Notes: generated from the sequence alone by a model not told the origin. A stretch of 64,000 bases of DNA from Fictibacillus sp. b24 (GCF_030348825.1 NZ_JAUCES010000005.1:2604001-2668000); one strand, 5' to 3'. Counted from the first letter of the stretch, positions 32,732-41,535 are shown. Made by a program: numbers and translations.

Positions 32732-33901
32732 TTAATAACGTACAGCGTCTGCTGCATTTACGCGGCCTTTAGAGTAGTAGGAACCTGTTCCAGGCACATA
32801 ATCAGCTGTGTTTTCAATTGCAGCACGGATGTTTGCTCCGCTTCGGCCTTGTGAAGCTAGTAATCCTGCAATTCCTGCTACGAGAGGACAAGCCATAGAT
32901 GTTCCAGACATGTAAGCATATCCGCCGTTACGTACAGTTGAAGCAATGTCTACACCAGGAGCGGCAACATCCACCCATGATCCATAGTTCGAGAAGGAAG
33001 CTCTGTTATCATTACGGTCAGTCGCAGCTACAGCGATAGCGTTCGAGTAGTATGCAGGGTAGCTTGGTGCAGATGTATTTTCGTTACCTGCAGCTACTAC
33101 TACTACTGCACCATTAGATACGGCATAGTTTACAGCGTTTTGCAGTGCCGTAGATCCGCTTGGTCCCCCAAGGCTAAGTGAAACTACTTTTGCACCGTTA
33201 TCTACAGCATGGTAGATTCCATTTGCAATGTTGCTCAAAGATCCACTTCCGTTTTGGTCAAGAACTCGAACAGCGTAAATCGATACGTTTGGTGCCATAC
33301 CTGCAATACCTGATGAGTTGTTCGTTTGTGCTGCAGCGATACCTGCTGCGTGTGTTCCATGGTCATGACGGTCCATCGGATCCCAATCACGGTCCACGTA
33401 GTCATATCCTTTAATTACTTTTCCTGCTAAGTCTGGATGGTTATAATCAACCCCCGTATCTAAAATAGCAATTTTTGTAGAAGATGATCCGCGTGTGATA
33501 TCCCAAGCCGACTGTGCGCTTACTTTTTGCGGAGCGTATTGTACGCCGTTATTGAAATAATAATCGTTTGGCGTCCAAGAAGCATGGTATGTATAGTTCG
33601 GTTCTGCATACTCTACATCTCCGTTAGCTTCATATTCAGCGATTGCAGCATCCACATCTCCATCTTTTACTTTGATAACATGAAACTTAGGAGTTTTTTC
33701 TTTCACTTCGTCATTCGATTTCACTGCGAATGACTTTGCTTTTGATTCTGAAACGTTATCTTTAAATTTTACGATAATTTCTTGGGGTGCTACGTTCGCC
33801 TTTACCTCTGTACTTTTTGCTGCTGCAGCTGGTGATGCAAGAGAGACTACTAATGGTAAAACCGCTGCCATAGTGGCAATCTTCTTAATCATTTGCTTCA
33901 C
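32732..33901 (-). CDS. Extracellular subtilisin (S8) with I9 propeptide
   Basis: The 389-aa protein has a Sec signal peptide (KKIATMAAVLPLVVS, cleaved near residue 28). An inhibitor I9 propeptide covers about 40-105 and a subtilisin domain 115-389. The catalytic triad is D148, H181 and S335, with oxyanion Asn in VAAAGNEN. The order and size match secreted alkaline proteases such as AprE. It lies next to the intracellular protease gene on the same strand, 365 bp upstream and with its own terminator, so the two are independently expressed. Confidence 0.88.
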   Translation of the reverse strand: MKQMIKKIATMAAVLPLVVSLASPAAAAKSTEVKANVAPQEIIVKFKDNVSESKAKSFAVKSNDEVKEKTPKFHVIKVKDGDVDAAIAEYEANGDVEYAEPNYTYHASWTPNDYYFNNGVQYAPQKVSAQSAWDITRGSSSTKIAILDTGVDYNHPDLAGKVIKGYDYVDRDWDPMDRHDHGTHAAGIAAAQTNNSSGIAGMAPNVSIYAVRVLDQNGSGSLSNIANGIYHAVDNGAKVVSLSLGGPSGSTALQNAVNYAVSNGAVVVVAAGNENTSAPSYPAYYSNAIAVAATDRNDNRASFSNYGSWVDVAAPGVDIASTVRNGGYAYMSGTSMACPLVAGIAGLLASQGRSGANIRAAIENTADYVPGTGSYYSKGRVNAADAVRY

Positions 33902-34198
33902 TCCTCTAATTTAGTGTCGAACTACAATTTCTAATATAGAGAGGAATTAACAGAAAATAAAGAAAAATTTTACTATTCTAGCAAAAACAAATAGATACTA
34001 CTAATTTTTAAAAGTTTTAACTTAAAATAGGGAAAAAGTCATGAATGGACTTTCATTTTTATTGAATCTTTCTTCATCTGGACCCAGACCTGTCCTATTA
34101 CGAACAGTGATTTTTTAGCAGTCAAAAAGGGAACGTGTTTAAAATTCACAACAAGAGGTATACCTAATGAAGAAACCTATTATTGGAGGGATGTTCAA

Positions 34199-34693
34199 AT
34201 GTTAAAAACAGGCGACACAGCACCAGACTTCACACTTAAATCAGAAACTGGCGAGTCTTTCTCTTTCCACAATCACTTAGATAACGATGATCGCTTTCAC
34301 TTGCTTGTCTTTTTTAGAGGCGAATGGTGTCCTGTCTGTAATGATCAGTTAAAAGAGTTTGAACAAAACATTGACACCTTTAACGAATTAAACACTCATA
34401 TACTGGCCATCTCTACAGATGAAGAACAAAATCTTACCAAAATGAAGGAGAAACATTCACTTTCATTCCCAGTGTTTAGTGATCCAGAGCGCACAGCTGG
34501 GGAACCATATGGTGTTCAATATCACAACGGGAAGCTGTATGATGATCATGGGGAGCACGGTGAACCCGCACTATTTTTAGTGGATGATCAGAAACGAGTG
34601 GTCTATTTCGATATTCAAACTGGACCATTTGGCAGACCCACTGCAGAAGATTTAAGAAAAACGATTAAGTACATTAAGAAAACGCTGAGATAA
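34199..34693 (+). CDS. Peroxiredoxin (AhpC/TSA, thioredoxin-like)
   Basis: The 164-aa protein has a thioredoxin fold. The peroxidatic-type motif FFRGEWCPVCNDQL contains a CxxC pair, and the later stretch is SFPVFSDPERTAGEPYGV. It removes peroxides, with electrons from thioredoxin. The CPVC form is typical of PRX-like2 or thioredoxin-like peroxiredoxins. The ATG at 34199 has GGAGGG 8 bp upstream; the ATG at 34191 is too close to it. A strong terminator follows. Confidence 0.78.
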   Translation: MLKTGDTAPDFTLKSETGESFSFHNHLDNDDRFHLLVFFRGEWCPVCNDQLKEFEQNIDTFNELNTHILAISTDEEQNLTKMKEKHSLSFPVFSDPERTAGEPYGVQYHNGKLYDDHGEHGEPALFLVDDQKRVVYFDIQTGPFGRPTAEDLRKTIKYIKKTLR

Positions 34694-34700
34694 AACGAAG

Positions 34701-34740
34701 AACGGAGCAACGGCTGAAATTAGCCGTGCTCCGTTTTTTT
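34701..34740 (+). terminator. Strong intrinsic terminator
   Basis: Stem of about 15 bp, AACGGAGCAACGGCT with AGCCGTGCTCCGTT, followed by seven T residues. Confidence 0.9.
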
Positions 34741-34741
34741 A

Positions 34742-34800
34742 TATGATTATCCCCATTTTTTATGTGATGTGATCTAATTTTTATGTGAATATCTCCGCTG
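34742..34800. repeat. Short 21-bp-period repeat, 2 to 3 units
   Basis: TGTGA words begin at 34763 and 34784 in a TTTTTATGTGA context, with a weaker match (TATGATTATCC) about 21 bp earlier. It lies between convergent genes and resembles the other 20-21-bp arrays, but is too short to be sure. Confidence 0.35.
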
Positions 34801-35250
34801 CTATTCATCACCGCCTACAAAATAGTCATTTTTACGATACGATAAGGCACTTACATGAGCAACCAACTCTTTTTCGTTCTCCACTCTCACCTCATACCAG
34901 GAAGTACGGTGGTTACGCTTAATTTCCGAAGCGATCGCCGTAATTTTTTCTCCTTTTTGACAAGCAGCTAAATATCCAACATTCACAGAAAGCCCGACAG
35001 AGGTTTTTCCATATGAATTGCATGCTACTGCAAAAACGAAGTCAGCAATAGCGAATAACGCTGCTCCATGTGCTGTCCCGTGTGCATTCAGCATGTTCTC
35101 CGTAATGGTCATTTCGGCGACCGCTGTTCCAGGTCCAATCTCCGTTAATTCAATACCAAGCCACTGAGCAAATGTGTCACTCTTCAGCTTTTCCTGAATC
35201 TCCTCTGCATATTGAAAGTGAACATCTGTATCTTCTCGTTTTGTCTTCAT
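34801..35250 (-). CDS. paaI: PaaI-type hotdog-fold thioesterase
   Basis: The 149-aa protein has a single hotdog domain with NAHGTAHGAALFAIADFVFA, the conserved catalytic-region helix of PaaI thioesterases, and KITAIASEIKRNHRTSWYEV later. PaaI hydrolyses hydroxylated phenylacetyl-CoA or similar stalled aryl-CoA esters. No paa genes are nearby, so a general acyl-CoA housekeeping role is possible. The ATG at 35250 follows GCGAGGTG. Confidence 0.8.
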   Translation of the reverse strand: MKTKREDTDVHFQYAEEIQEKLKSDTFAQWLGIELTEIGPGTAVAEMTITENMLNAHGTAHGAALFAIADFVFAVACNSYGKTSVGLSVNVGYLAACQKGEKITAIASEIKRNHRTSWYEVRVENEKELVAHVSALSYRKNDYFVGGDE

Positions 35251-35394
35251 GTTTAATCACCTCGCTATAAAACATTCTTTTTTAGCAGATTAATCCCTTC
35301 CCCTCTCATAAATTTACAATGCTTAACACTTCACTTTTCATGAGAATACAATTACAATATAATAACTAAACCTATAAGAAAGGTCGGATTTAAA

Positions 35395-35826
35395 ATGTCA
35401 CAAAACGTATCTTCAATTCCTAGACCTTTAGTTCGTACAAATCAATGGTTCATCTTTTTATCAATCGCAGCCACATGGATCTCTGGTCAAGCTTGGATTT
35501 TATTACTCCCTCTTATTGCTGGACTTCTGGGTATGTTTTTTGATTACAACCCTGTTATGAAGTTTGCGAAACGATTCTTACAAAAGAATCCTTCAGCTTA
35601 TATACCTGAAGATAAAGAACAGCAGAACTTTAACCAACTGATAGCTATCACACTGCTTGCTCTCGGGTTTGTTGGGTACACGTTAAATTGGAACGCGCTT
35701 GCTTTAACAGCTACAATAATGGTTGCAACTGCTTCTTTCGTCGCCATATTAGGCTTTTGTGTTGGCTGTTTCATCCGCTTCAGATGGCAGCAATACCGTT
35801 ACCATAAAGCACACAATCAAAATTAA
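35395..35826 (+). CDS. DUF4395 integral membrane protein
   Basis: The 143-aa protein has four transmembrane helices (about 18-36, 40-50, 78-98 and 100-125), with the family features IPRPLVRTNQW at the N-terminus and GFCVGCFI in the last helix. The two Cys of the latter are conserved in DUF4395 and may be redox-active. Function is unknown. The start codon follows AGAAAGG. It is a single gene, divergent from the thioesterase and convergent with the RsbR-like gene. Confidence 0.7.
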   Translation: MSQNVSSIPRPLVRTNQWFIFLSIAATWISGQAWILLLPLIAGLLGMFFDYNPVMKFAKRFLQKNPSAYIPEDKEQQNFNQLIAITLLALGFVGYTLNWNALALTATIMVATASFVAILGFCVGCFIRFRWQQYRYHKAHNQN

Positions 35827-35831
35827 CCACA

Positions 35832-35875
35832 AAAAAGAACCATTTGCGTACAATTTGCGAATGGTTCTTTCACTT
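35832..35875. terminator. Bidirectional intrinsic terminator
   Basis: Stem AAAGAACCATT/AATGGTTCTTT around a loop containing two TTTGCG words, flanked by A- and T-rich runs. Confidence 0.75.
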
Positions 35876-35880
35876 TTAAT

Positions 35881-36750
35881 CTATAATGATATCTTTTCGA
35901 TAATAATTCTATTGCTTTTCAACGCTTGTTTGAGAGTGCTTTGCGTTGGAATTTGGCTAAAATCTATCCCTAGCTGTACACTCGTCTGAGCAACTTCAGG
36001 ACGAATCCCGCTGATGATGGACTGCACACCGATTAACTTCAGTGTGTTTACCAGTTGGAAAATTTCGTTAGCGACCATCGTATCAATCATAACGACGCCT
36101 GATAAATCAATAAAGAGCTGCGTTATATTGGTGTCCGTACATTGCTGAAGCGTCGATTCCATAATCCACTTTGCTCGATGTGTATCAATTTCTCCAACGA
36201 GTGGCAAGATTCCGACAAAGTCAGATAAAGGAATAACAGGTGAACTCAGCTGATAGATCATATCTTGTTGAGCCTCAATACGCCTTGAAGTAAAAAAATT
36301 GTATTCTTCAGCAAATCTCTCAATAACGGTATCAAAGGTGGAATGCAGCAAACTGCTCCATGTTAAAATTTCCGTTTGACTTACTTCGGTTAAGGGATTC
36401 TCGATAAATTCTCTAATTTTATTCCAGAAAATGTTTCTGAATCTCTTAAACTGCTGTATCGTCTCATGAATGGGAGTATTTGATCCCGCTCGATCCTCAG
36501 CCACTCTTTTTGCCCATGCATCAATATCTTCTAGAAGTTCATTTTTTTCATTAAATATGGATGCAATCATTTTAATAAAGAACTGGTTTTGTTCACGAAG
36601 TCTTTTTTCAACCTCAGCACCCATTCTTTTTGAATAAATTCCATGGCCGCCTACATCTCTAGAAGCAAGCCAGGAATCTGTCAAATTAGTAGAATGCTGG
36701 ATAATAAATTCATAAAGAGCTATGCTTCGATCTTGCGTTAAATTAGCCAT
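35881..36750 (-). CDS. RsbR-family stressosome protein with STAS domain
   Basis: The 289-aa protein has an N-terminal globin-like sensor region (about 1-150) and a C-terminal STAS domain (about 165-280). The phosphorylation segment reads FIDLSGVVMIDTMVANEIF, with the conserved Ser and Thr. Such proteins form the stressosome with RsbS and control RsbT, and thus sigma-B. RsbS, RsbT and RsbU genes are not nearby, as for the scattered RsbR paralogues of B. subtilis. The ATG at 36750 has GGGGAGAAG upstream; the longer frame to 36858 lacks a ribosome site. Confidence 0.82.
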   Translation of the reverse strand: MANLTQDRSIALYEFIIQHSTNLTDSWLASRDVGGHGIYSKRMGAEVEKRLREQNQFFIKMIASIFNEKNELLEDIDAWAKRVAEDRAGSNTPIHETIQQFKRFRNIFWNKIREFIENPLTEVSQTEILTWSSLLHSTFDTVIERFAEEYNFFTSRRIEAQQDMIYQLSSPVIPLSDFVGILPLVGEIDTHRAKWIMESTLQQCTDTNITQLFIDLSGVVMIDTMVANEIFQLVNTLKLIGVQSIISGIRPEVAQTSVQLGIDFSQIPTQSTLKQALKSNRIIIEKISL

Positions 36751-36836
36751 TTCTTCTCCCCTATTTTTTAGAATGATATGTGCGTATGAACATATTTCAA
36801 CTATACTGGACATACCGTATTTACACAATATAAAAC

Positions 36837-36864
36837 AAGACCATTTGCATAAATACAAATGACC
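36837..36864 (-). terminator. Hairpin downstream of the methyltransferase gene
   Basis: Stem AAGACCATTTG/CAAATGACCTT with one mismatch. The U-tract on the minus strand is short and interrupted, so termination may be partial and allow read-through into the RsbR-like gene. Confidence 0.5.
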
Positions 36865-36874
36865 TTATCTTTAA

Positions 36875-37639
36875 CTACTTTTTAGCTTCAAACACAAAGC
36901 TTTGTCTTGCGTGAGCAGGCTTCTTTCCGAATTCAAAGTCAGCGCTCACAGTTACTTCTTTAAAACCCACACTTTCCATAATGAGCTTTAATTCTTCAAT
37001 GCCATACCAGCGAATGGCGAAGCGTTGAAGTTCTGTTTGAATCAAATCTCCTTCGCGCCATTTTTCATATTTCAGATACGACACTTTGTATTGTTCTAAG
37101 AAGTTCACCTCTACTAGCTTATCTTCCATCGTGATGATGTCTCCATCTGGACAATTTACCGTTAACGTTCGGAGCACCTTGCCTGCTTCAAAGTTATCTG
37201 TTGGTAAAAAGATATCTAAAATCAGCTTTCCGCCTTCTTCTAAATGGTTAAAAATTTGCTTTAGCGCCTGCTTGGACTCTTCTCTTTTTTCAATCAATAA
37301 AAAAGAACCGCCTGGTATGATAATATTTTTATATTTTTGTGGCAGGTCCAGATTTTGCAGATCACTTTGAAAAAGATTTGCAACTAAGCCTTTTTCATCC
37401 AGCCTTTCTTGACAAGAAGCCAGCATCTCACCTGAATAGTCCATCCCATCTACGTCTAAACCAGCTTCCAAAAGCGGAATAATCACACGGCCAGATCCGA
37501 CCATAGCTTCCAAAGTACGTCCGCCGTTCTCCTTCAGCCTGCCTTTGTAATATTCGATATCACCGCCAAATGACTGTCCAACCTTTTTTGTAAGATCATA
37601 AACTTCCGTGCAAAGTGGTCCATAATTTTTAAAAGACAT
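36875..37639 (-). CDS. Class I SAM-dependent methyltransferase
   Basis: The 254-aa protein has a Rossmann core. Motif I is the slightly unusual TLEAMVGSGRVIIPL, the second-strand acidic residue is in GMDYSGEML, and motif IV is NIIIPGGSFLLI. The C-terminal beta segment IRWYGIEELKLIMESVGF is typical of small-molecule methyltransferases. The substrate is unknown. The ATG at 37639 follows GGGGG. It lies 125 bp upstream of the RsbR-like gene on the same strand. Confidence 0.75.
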   Translation of the reverse strand: MSFKNYGPLCTEVYDLTKKVGQSFGGDIEYYKGRLKENGGRTLEAMVGSGRVIIPLLEAGLDVDGMDYSGEMLASCQERLDEKGLVANLFQSDLQNLDLPQKYKNIIIPGGSFLLIEKREESKQALKQIFNHLEEGGKLILDIFLPTDNFEAGKVLRTLTVNCPDGDIITMEDKLVEVNFLEQYKVSYLKYEKWREGDLIQTELQRFAIRWYGIEELKLIMESVGFKEVTVSADFEFGKKPAHARQSFVFEAKK

Positions 37640-37815
37640 TCAGTTATTCCCCCATTAGTTTTGTATACACGGAGGGTTTAAATATTTAACCCTTCCGCAC
37701 CATTATTATTTGAACTTGCAGTTTATTGTTTTTTGACATCTTTAATCCCTCATTTCTATCAATTAAAATAATTATGATTTTTTCTGAAATATTCGTCAAT
37801 ATTATTTCAACATCT

Positions 37816-37858
37816 TGTGATAAACATCACATACATCCCCCTTTAAACACCCTATGCT
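37816..37858 (+). promoter_or_regulatory. Fnr/Crp-type box and promoter of the uspA-doxX unit
   Basis: TGTGA-TAAACA-TCACA (37816-37831) is a perfect TGTGA-N6-TCACA palindrome. A -10-like TATGCT lies at 37853-37858. With a start about 7 bp later, the box is centred near -41.5, the position used for activation by B. subtilis Fnr. No good -35 box is present, as expected for an activator-dependent promoter. Confidence 0.65.
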
Positions 37859-37900
37859 TAAATCAGTTCCATAATATAAAAAGTGTAGGGAGGATTTATG

Positions 37901-38344
37901 ATGAATACTAACATTCAAACCATCCTTGTTGCTTATGATGGATCACAAGAAAGCCAAAAAGCATTAGATTTTTCAGTGGATTTTGCAAACGAAAGAAAAG
38001 ACGTTGCACTGCACCTTGTCACTGTTTACCAGCCTGTCTATACGATGGCGTACACGTATGGAAATTATCCCGTTGAACAAGCGTCCTACGAATTAAAAGA
38101 AAAAAACGAAGCGATCATTCAAAATGTTAAAACAGAAATCAGTTTAAAAACAGATCATCCGATCGTTGCAAAGGCTATTGAAGGACATCCAGGCAACGTA
38201 CTTACTCACTATGCATCCTTAAACGGAATCGATTTAATCGTTATCGGCAGCCGTGGATTAAGCGGAGTAAAAGAACTGTTCTTAGGAAGTGTCAGCCATT
38301 ACGTTGTTCAAAAAGCTGAATGCCCCGTGCTTGTCATTAAGTAA
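37901..38344 (+). CDS. Universal stress protein, UspA family
   Basis: The 147-aa protein has one Usp domain with the ATP-binding signature GSRGLSGVKELFLGSVS and the C-terminal PVLVIK strand. N-terminal ILVAYDGSQESQKAL is typical. Members bind ATP and accumulate under starvation or low oxygen. The ATG at 37901 sits 7 bp after GGAGG and is preferred over the adjacent ATG at 37898. A DoxX-type gene follows 39 bp later. The Fnr-type box upstream suggests induction when oxygen is low. Confidence 0.85.
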   Translation: MNTNIQTILVAYDGSQESQKALDFSVDFANERKDVALHLVTVYQPVYTMAYTYGNYPVEQASYELKEKNEAIIQNVKTEISLKTDHPIVAKAIEGHPGNVLTHYASLNGIDLIVIGSRGLSGVKELFLGSVSHYVVQKAECPVLVIK

Positions 38345-38383
38345 TGATTGATTTACAGCCTAAATTAGAAGGTGGTGTGTAAG

Positions 38384-38896
38384 ATGTTTGTTAAATTCCT
38401 TAGAGAGAAAAAGTCTGCATCAATTATCCTTACCATTTTCCGTCTATATTTAGGCTATACCTGGACTATTGCAGGCTTTGAAAAAGTAACAGGATCATTT
38501 GATGCTACTGGTTTTTTACATGGATCTGTAAGTAAAGCGACGGGTGAACACCCAGCGGTCCAATCATGGTGGGCAGATTTTCTTACACATGTAGCGATAC
38601 CTAATGCAGACTTCTTCAACTTCATCGTTTCCTGGGGAGAACTTTTAGTAGGTCTTGCCCTTTTATTAGGAGTCTTCACTACCTTTTCTGCTCTGATGGG
38701 TGCAATTATGAATTTTGCTTTTCTCTTTTCAGGTACAGTTAGCACTAACCCACAAATGCTTTTACTTACGATCTTCATACTCGTTGCAGGGCGAAACGCA
38801 TCTCGGTGGATCGGACTTGACCGCTGGATTTTACCTAAATTATTTAAACTCAACCACAAAAGTACGACTAACAATAACGAATACCCCTTCAATTAA
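38384..38896 (+). CDS. DoxX-family membrane protein
   Basis: The 170-aa protein has four transmembrane helices with the DoxX pattern FRLYLGYTWTIAGFEKVTG and GELLVGLALLLGVFT. A long loop with FLHGSVSKATGEHP precedes the second helix. DoxX-type proteins occur in quinol oxidases and in redox or thiol-stress complexes; the partner here is unknown. The ATG at 38384 has AAGGTGG 8 bp upstream. The gene follows uspA and shares its promoter, consistent with a role in respiration or redox change at low oxygen. Confidence 0.8.
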   Translation: MFVKFLREKKSASIILTIFRLYLGYTWTIAGFEKVTGSFDATGFLHGSVSKATGEHPAVQSWWADFLTHVAIPNADFFNFIVSWGELLVGLALLLGVFTTFSALMGAIMNFAFLFSGTVSTNPQMLLLTIFILVAGRNASRWIGLDRWILPKLFKLNHKSTTNNNEYPFN

Positions 38897-38904
38897 TCTT
38901 TACA

Positions 38905-38935
38905 GGTCCCCATCTTTCTGGGGATCATTTTTTAA
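38905..38935 (+). terminator. Intrinsic terminator of uspA-doxX
   Basis: Stem GTCCCCA/TGGGGAT (about 38906-38925) followed by a T-run. Confidence 0.7.
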
Positions 38936-38946
38936 ATTAAAAAATG

Positions 38947-39018
38947 AGTGAGTACTCACTTGACACATTTTCGTTATCCGTCATATGCTATAAACATACA
39001 AGTGAGTGAGTACTCACT
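38947..39018 (+). promoter_or_regulatory. ABC exporter promoter with two TetR-type operators
   Basis: The perfect 14-bp palindrome AGTGAGTACTCACT occurs at 38947-38960 and again at 39005-39018, centres 58 bp apart. TTGACA (38960-38965) and TATGCT (38984-38989, 18-bp spacer) lie between and partly under the first site. The second site covers the expected start region. Repression by the TetR-family protein encoded two genes downstream is inferred. Confidence 0.8.
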
Positions 39019-39046
39019 TTAAGTCTTATTATCAAGGAGGTTCTCT

Positions 39047-39775
39047 ATGAATACGGTTATACAGGTTTCAAATGTTTCTAAGAACTTTGGATCTCACCTT
39101 GTTTTAGAAGACATTTCATTACAGGTTGAAAAGAATGAGATATATGGATTACTCGGTCCATCGGGTACCGGAAAAACAACTCTCATTAAAATGATTGCGG
39201 GAATTGAAACACCTACAAATGGCACCATTAAGGTCCTAGATACTCTCATGCCCAACCTTCATAACATGACTCATATCGGTTTCATGGCTCAATCTGATGC
39301 TCTTTATGGAGAATTAAGCGGCAAAGAAAATCTTGAATTCTTTGCTTCGATTTACGGATTAAAAGGACAGAAACAAAAAGAGCGCATCGAGCACGCCGCT
39401 TCGCTTGTCAATCTGACTGAATACTTAAAAAAACCCGTTCATCAATACTCTGGTGGTATGAAAAGACGTCTGTCGTTAGCAGCTGCTATTCTGCACGAAC
39501 CACAAATTCTTATTCTGGATGAACCTACTGTCGGCATCGATCCTGTTCTTCGCCAATCCATCTGGAGTGAGCTTTACAAGTTAAGCGAAAACGGAACAAC
39601 AATCCTTGTCACCACACACGTTATGGATGAAGCAGAAAAATGCGGCCAGCTCGGGATGCTTCGGGATGGAAGATTAATAGCTTCTGGCTCTCCAAGACAG
39701 CTTAAAGAACGCACATCCAGCGAAACGATTGAAGATGCCTTTCTTTATTATGGAGGTATTCGTCATGAGAATTAG
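39047..39775 (+). CDS. ABC transporter ATP-binding protein (ABC-2 exporter)
   Basis: The 242-aa ATPase is complete: Walker A GPSGTGKTT, Q-loop MAQSDALY, signature YSGGMKRRLSL, Walker B ILILDEPTVGID and the H-loop TTHVMDEA. The subtype is the drug/antibiotic exporter (DrrA/CcmA-like). It powers the permease encoded next, whose start overlaps this gene by 11 bp. A full AAGGAGG precedes the ATG. The promoter is flanked by paired TetR-type operators. Confidence 0.88.
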   Translation: MNTVIQVSNVSKNFGSHLVLEDISLQVEKNEIYGLLGPSGTGKTTLIKMIAGIETPTNGTIKVLDTLMPNLHNMTHIGFMAQSDALYGELSGKENLEFFASIYGLKGQKQKERIEHAASLVNLTEYLKKPVHQYSGGMKRRLSLAAAILHEPQILILDEPTVGIDPVLRQSIWSELYKLSENGTTILVTTHVMDEAEKCGQLGMLRDGRLIASGSPRQLKERTSSETIEDAFLYYGGIRHEN

Positions 39776-40802
39776 AGCTCTTGTAAAACGAATTATCAGG
39801 CAATTCATTCGTGACAAGCGAACACTTGCCATGATGTTTATTGCTCCACTTCTTATTCTTACGCTCGTGAATCTCGTTTTTTCTAACAACGATTATGAAC
39901 CGAAAATAGCAGTCGTCAGTGATCAGACGATGATTATCAAAAAATTAGAGACGACTGACAAGGCATTCACTGGATACAACAGCAGTAAAACAGCTATTGA
40001 TGATCTTAAAGAGGAAAAATTAGATGCTTACATTGAAATTAATTCACCAACAACCAAGATCACACTTGAAGGCAGTAACCCAACAGCAAACAAAGCTTCA
40101 ATGATGACCATTGAAAAAGCATTAAAGGCATTAAATACGCATATTAGCGAACAGTCCTCTATAAAACCAAAAATCAACTATCTGCACGGTTCACCTGACA
40201 TGGAAACCTTTGATTACATCGGTCCATTTTTAATCGGTTTCTTTATCTTCTTTTTCGTATTCTTAATTGCTGGCGTTTCATTCTTACGAGAACGAACGAC
40301 TGGAACGCTAGAAAGATTGCTGGCAACCCCTTTGCGCCGATGGGAAATGGTAGTTGGTTATGTACTAGGTTTCGGGATATTTACCGTCATTCAATCAGCG
40401 ATAATCGTTGCGTTCGCAATATACGTTCTAGACATCATGATGGCTGGCTCCATTTGGTTTGTGATACTCATTACTCTGATGCTTGCAGTTACCGCCCTTT
40501 CACTTGGAACATTGCTTTCCGCTTTTGCTAAAAACGAATTGCAGATGATTCAGTTCATTCCAATTGTCGTTGTTCCGCAAGTTTTTTTCTCTGGTCTATT
40601 CAACATTGAAACAATGGCTGACTGGCTGAAGCCATTAAGCTATATCATGCCATTGACTTACGGCGGTGAAGCGATTCGCGATGTGATGATACAAGGCGGC
40701 GGCTGGGGATACATTTATGATGAAGTCCTAGTTCTGGCAGGTTTCTCACTATTATTTATGACCTTAAATGTGCTTGCTTTAAAAAAGCACCGAAAACTGT
40801 AA
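39765..40802 (+). CDS. ABC-2 type exporter permease
   Basis: The 345-aa protein has one N-terminal helix (about 22-42), an extracytoplasmic domain to about 165 and five C-terminal helices. RERTTGTLERLLATPLRRWEM is the signature of the ABC2_membrane_3/YhgE-DrrB exporters. It probably exports a drug, lipid or antimicrobial compound with the upstream ATPase. I choose the ATG at 39765, with GGAGG about 8 bp upstream. The open frame from 39729 lies within the ATPase gene. Confidence 0.85.
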   Translation: MRIRALVKRIIRQFIRDKRTLAMMFIAPLLILTLVNLVFSNNDYEPKIAVVSDQTMIIKKLETTDKAFTGYNSSKTAIDDLKEEKLDAYIEINSPTTKITLEGSNPTANKASMMTIEKALKALNTHISEQSSIKPKINYLHGSPDMETFDYIGPFLIGFFIFFFVFLIAGVSFLRERTTGTLERLLATPLRRWEMVVGYVLGFGIFTVIQSAIIVAFAIYVLDIMMAGSIWFVILITLMLAVTALSLGTLLSAFAKNELQMIQFIPIVVVPQVFFSGLFNIETMADWLKPLSYIMPLTYGGEAIRDVMIQGGGWGYIYDEVLVLAGFSLLFMTLNVLALKKHRKL

Positions 40803-40807
40803 GGTGT

Positions 40808-40836
40808 TTGTCCGTCATATAAATTGTGTCTATAAT
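40808..40836 (+). promoter_or_regulatory. Separate sigma-A promoter for the TetR-type gene
   Basis: TTGTCC (40808-40813), 17 bp, TATAAT (40831-40836), 35 bp upstream of the regulator start. The AGTGAGT palindrome is absent here, so this promoter may be constitutive and keep the repressor supplied. Confidence 0.6.
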
Positions 40837-40871
40837 AAAGTAAATGCACGTTATTTAAAGGAGAAACACTC

Positions 40872-41528
40872 ATGTCTGATTCAGAATGGATTACCGAATT
40901 AATAAACGATACAGATCACGCAACCATGAGCGACAAACAGCGTAAAATCCTAGAAGCTGCCATAGATACCTTTTCTGAAAAAGGGTATTCTGGCTCATCT
41001 ACAAGCGAGATCGCAAAAAAAGCAGGCGTTGCTGAAGGTACGATCTTCCGCCACTATAAAACGAAAAAAGAACTATTGCTCGCCATTGTCACGCCAACGG
41101 TGGCAAAGTTTGTAGCTCCCTTCTTTATAAAAACCTTTGCAAAAGAAGTATTTGAAAATGAGTATGAACGATATGAAGATTTTTTAAGAGTGGTCGCAAA
41201 AAACCGGCTGGAATTCGTCCGAAAACAATTTCCTGTCTTAAAGATTTTTATTCAGGAGATCGCCTTTCACGATGAGCTACGCGAACCCTTTCAACAGCTT
41301 TTTGCCGATCATGTGTATGAGAAGTTCAAAAAAATAATTGAGCATTTTCAAGAAAAAGGGGAAATCATTGCGTTGCCTCCCCAAACCATCATGCGAATGA
41401 CTGCATCGAGCATCATTGGCTATATCCTTCCTCGCTTCCTTCTTTTTTCGGATATGGAATGGGATGATAAGAAGGAAATCGACCAGATCGTGGAGTTTGT
41501 GATGTACGGACTTAGCGGCAGAAAATAA
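40872..41528 (+). CDS. TetR/AcrR family transcriptional regulator
   Basis: The 218-aa protein has an N-terminal TetR helix-turn-helix (residues about 20-66): KILEAAIDTFSEKGYSG, then TSEIAKKAGVAEGTIFRHY. A ligand-binding helical domain follows. It lies 69 bp after the ABC exporter genes, so it is the likely repressor acting on the paired palindromes at 38947-39018. The inducer is presumably the exporter substrate or a mimic. The ATG at 40872 follows AAGGAG. A terminator follows. Confidence 0.88.
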   Translation: MSDSEWITELINDTDHATMSDKQRKILEAAIDTFSEKGYSGSSTSEIAKKAGVAEGTIFRHYKTKKELLLAIVTPTVAKFVAPFFIKTFAKEVFENEYERYEDFLRVVAKNRLEFVRKQFPVLKIFIQEIAFHDELREPFQQLFADHVYEKFKKIIEHFQEKGEIIALPPQTIMRMTASSIIGYILPRFLLFSDMEWDDKKEIDQIVEFVMYGLSGRK

Positions 41529-41535
41529 GATAAAA

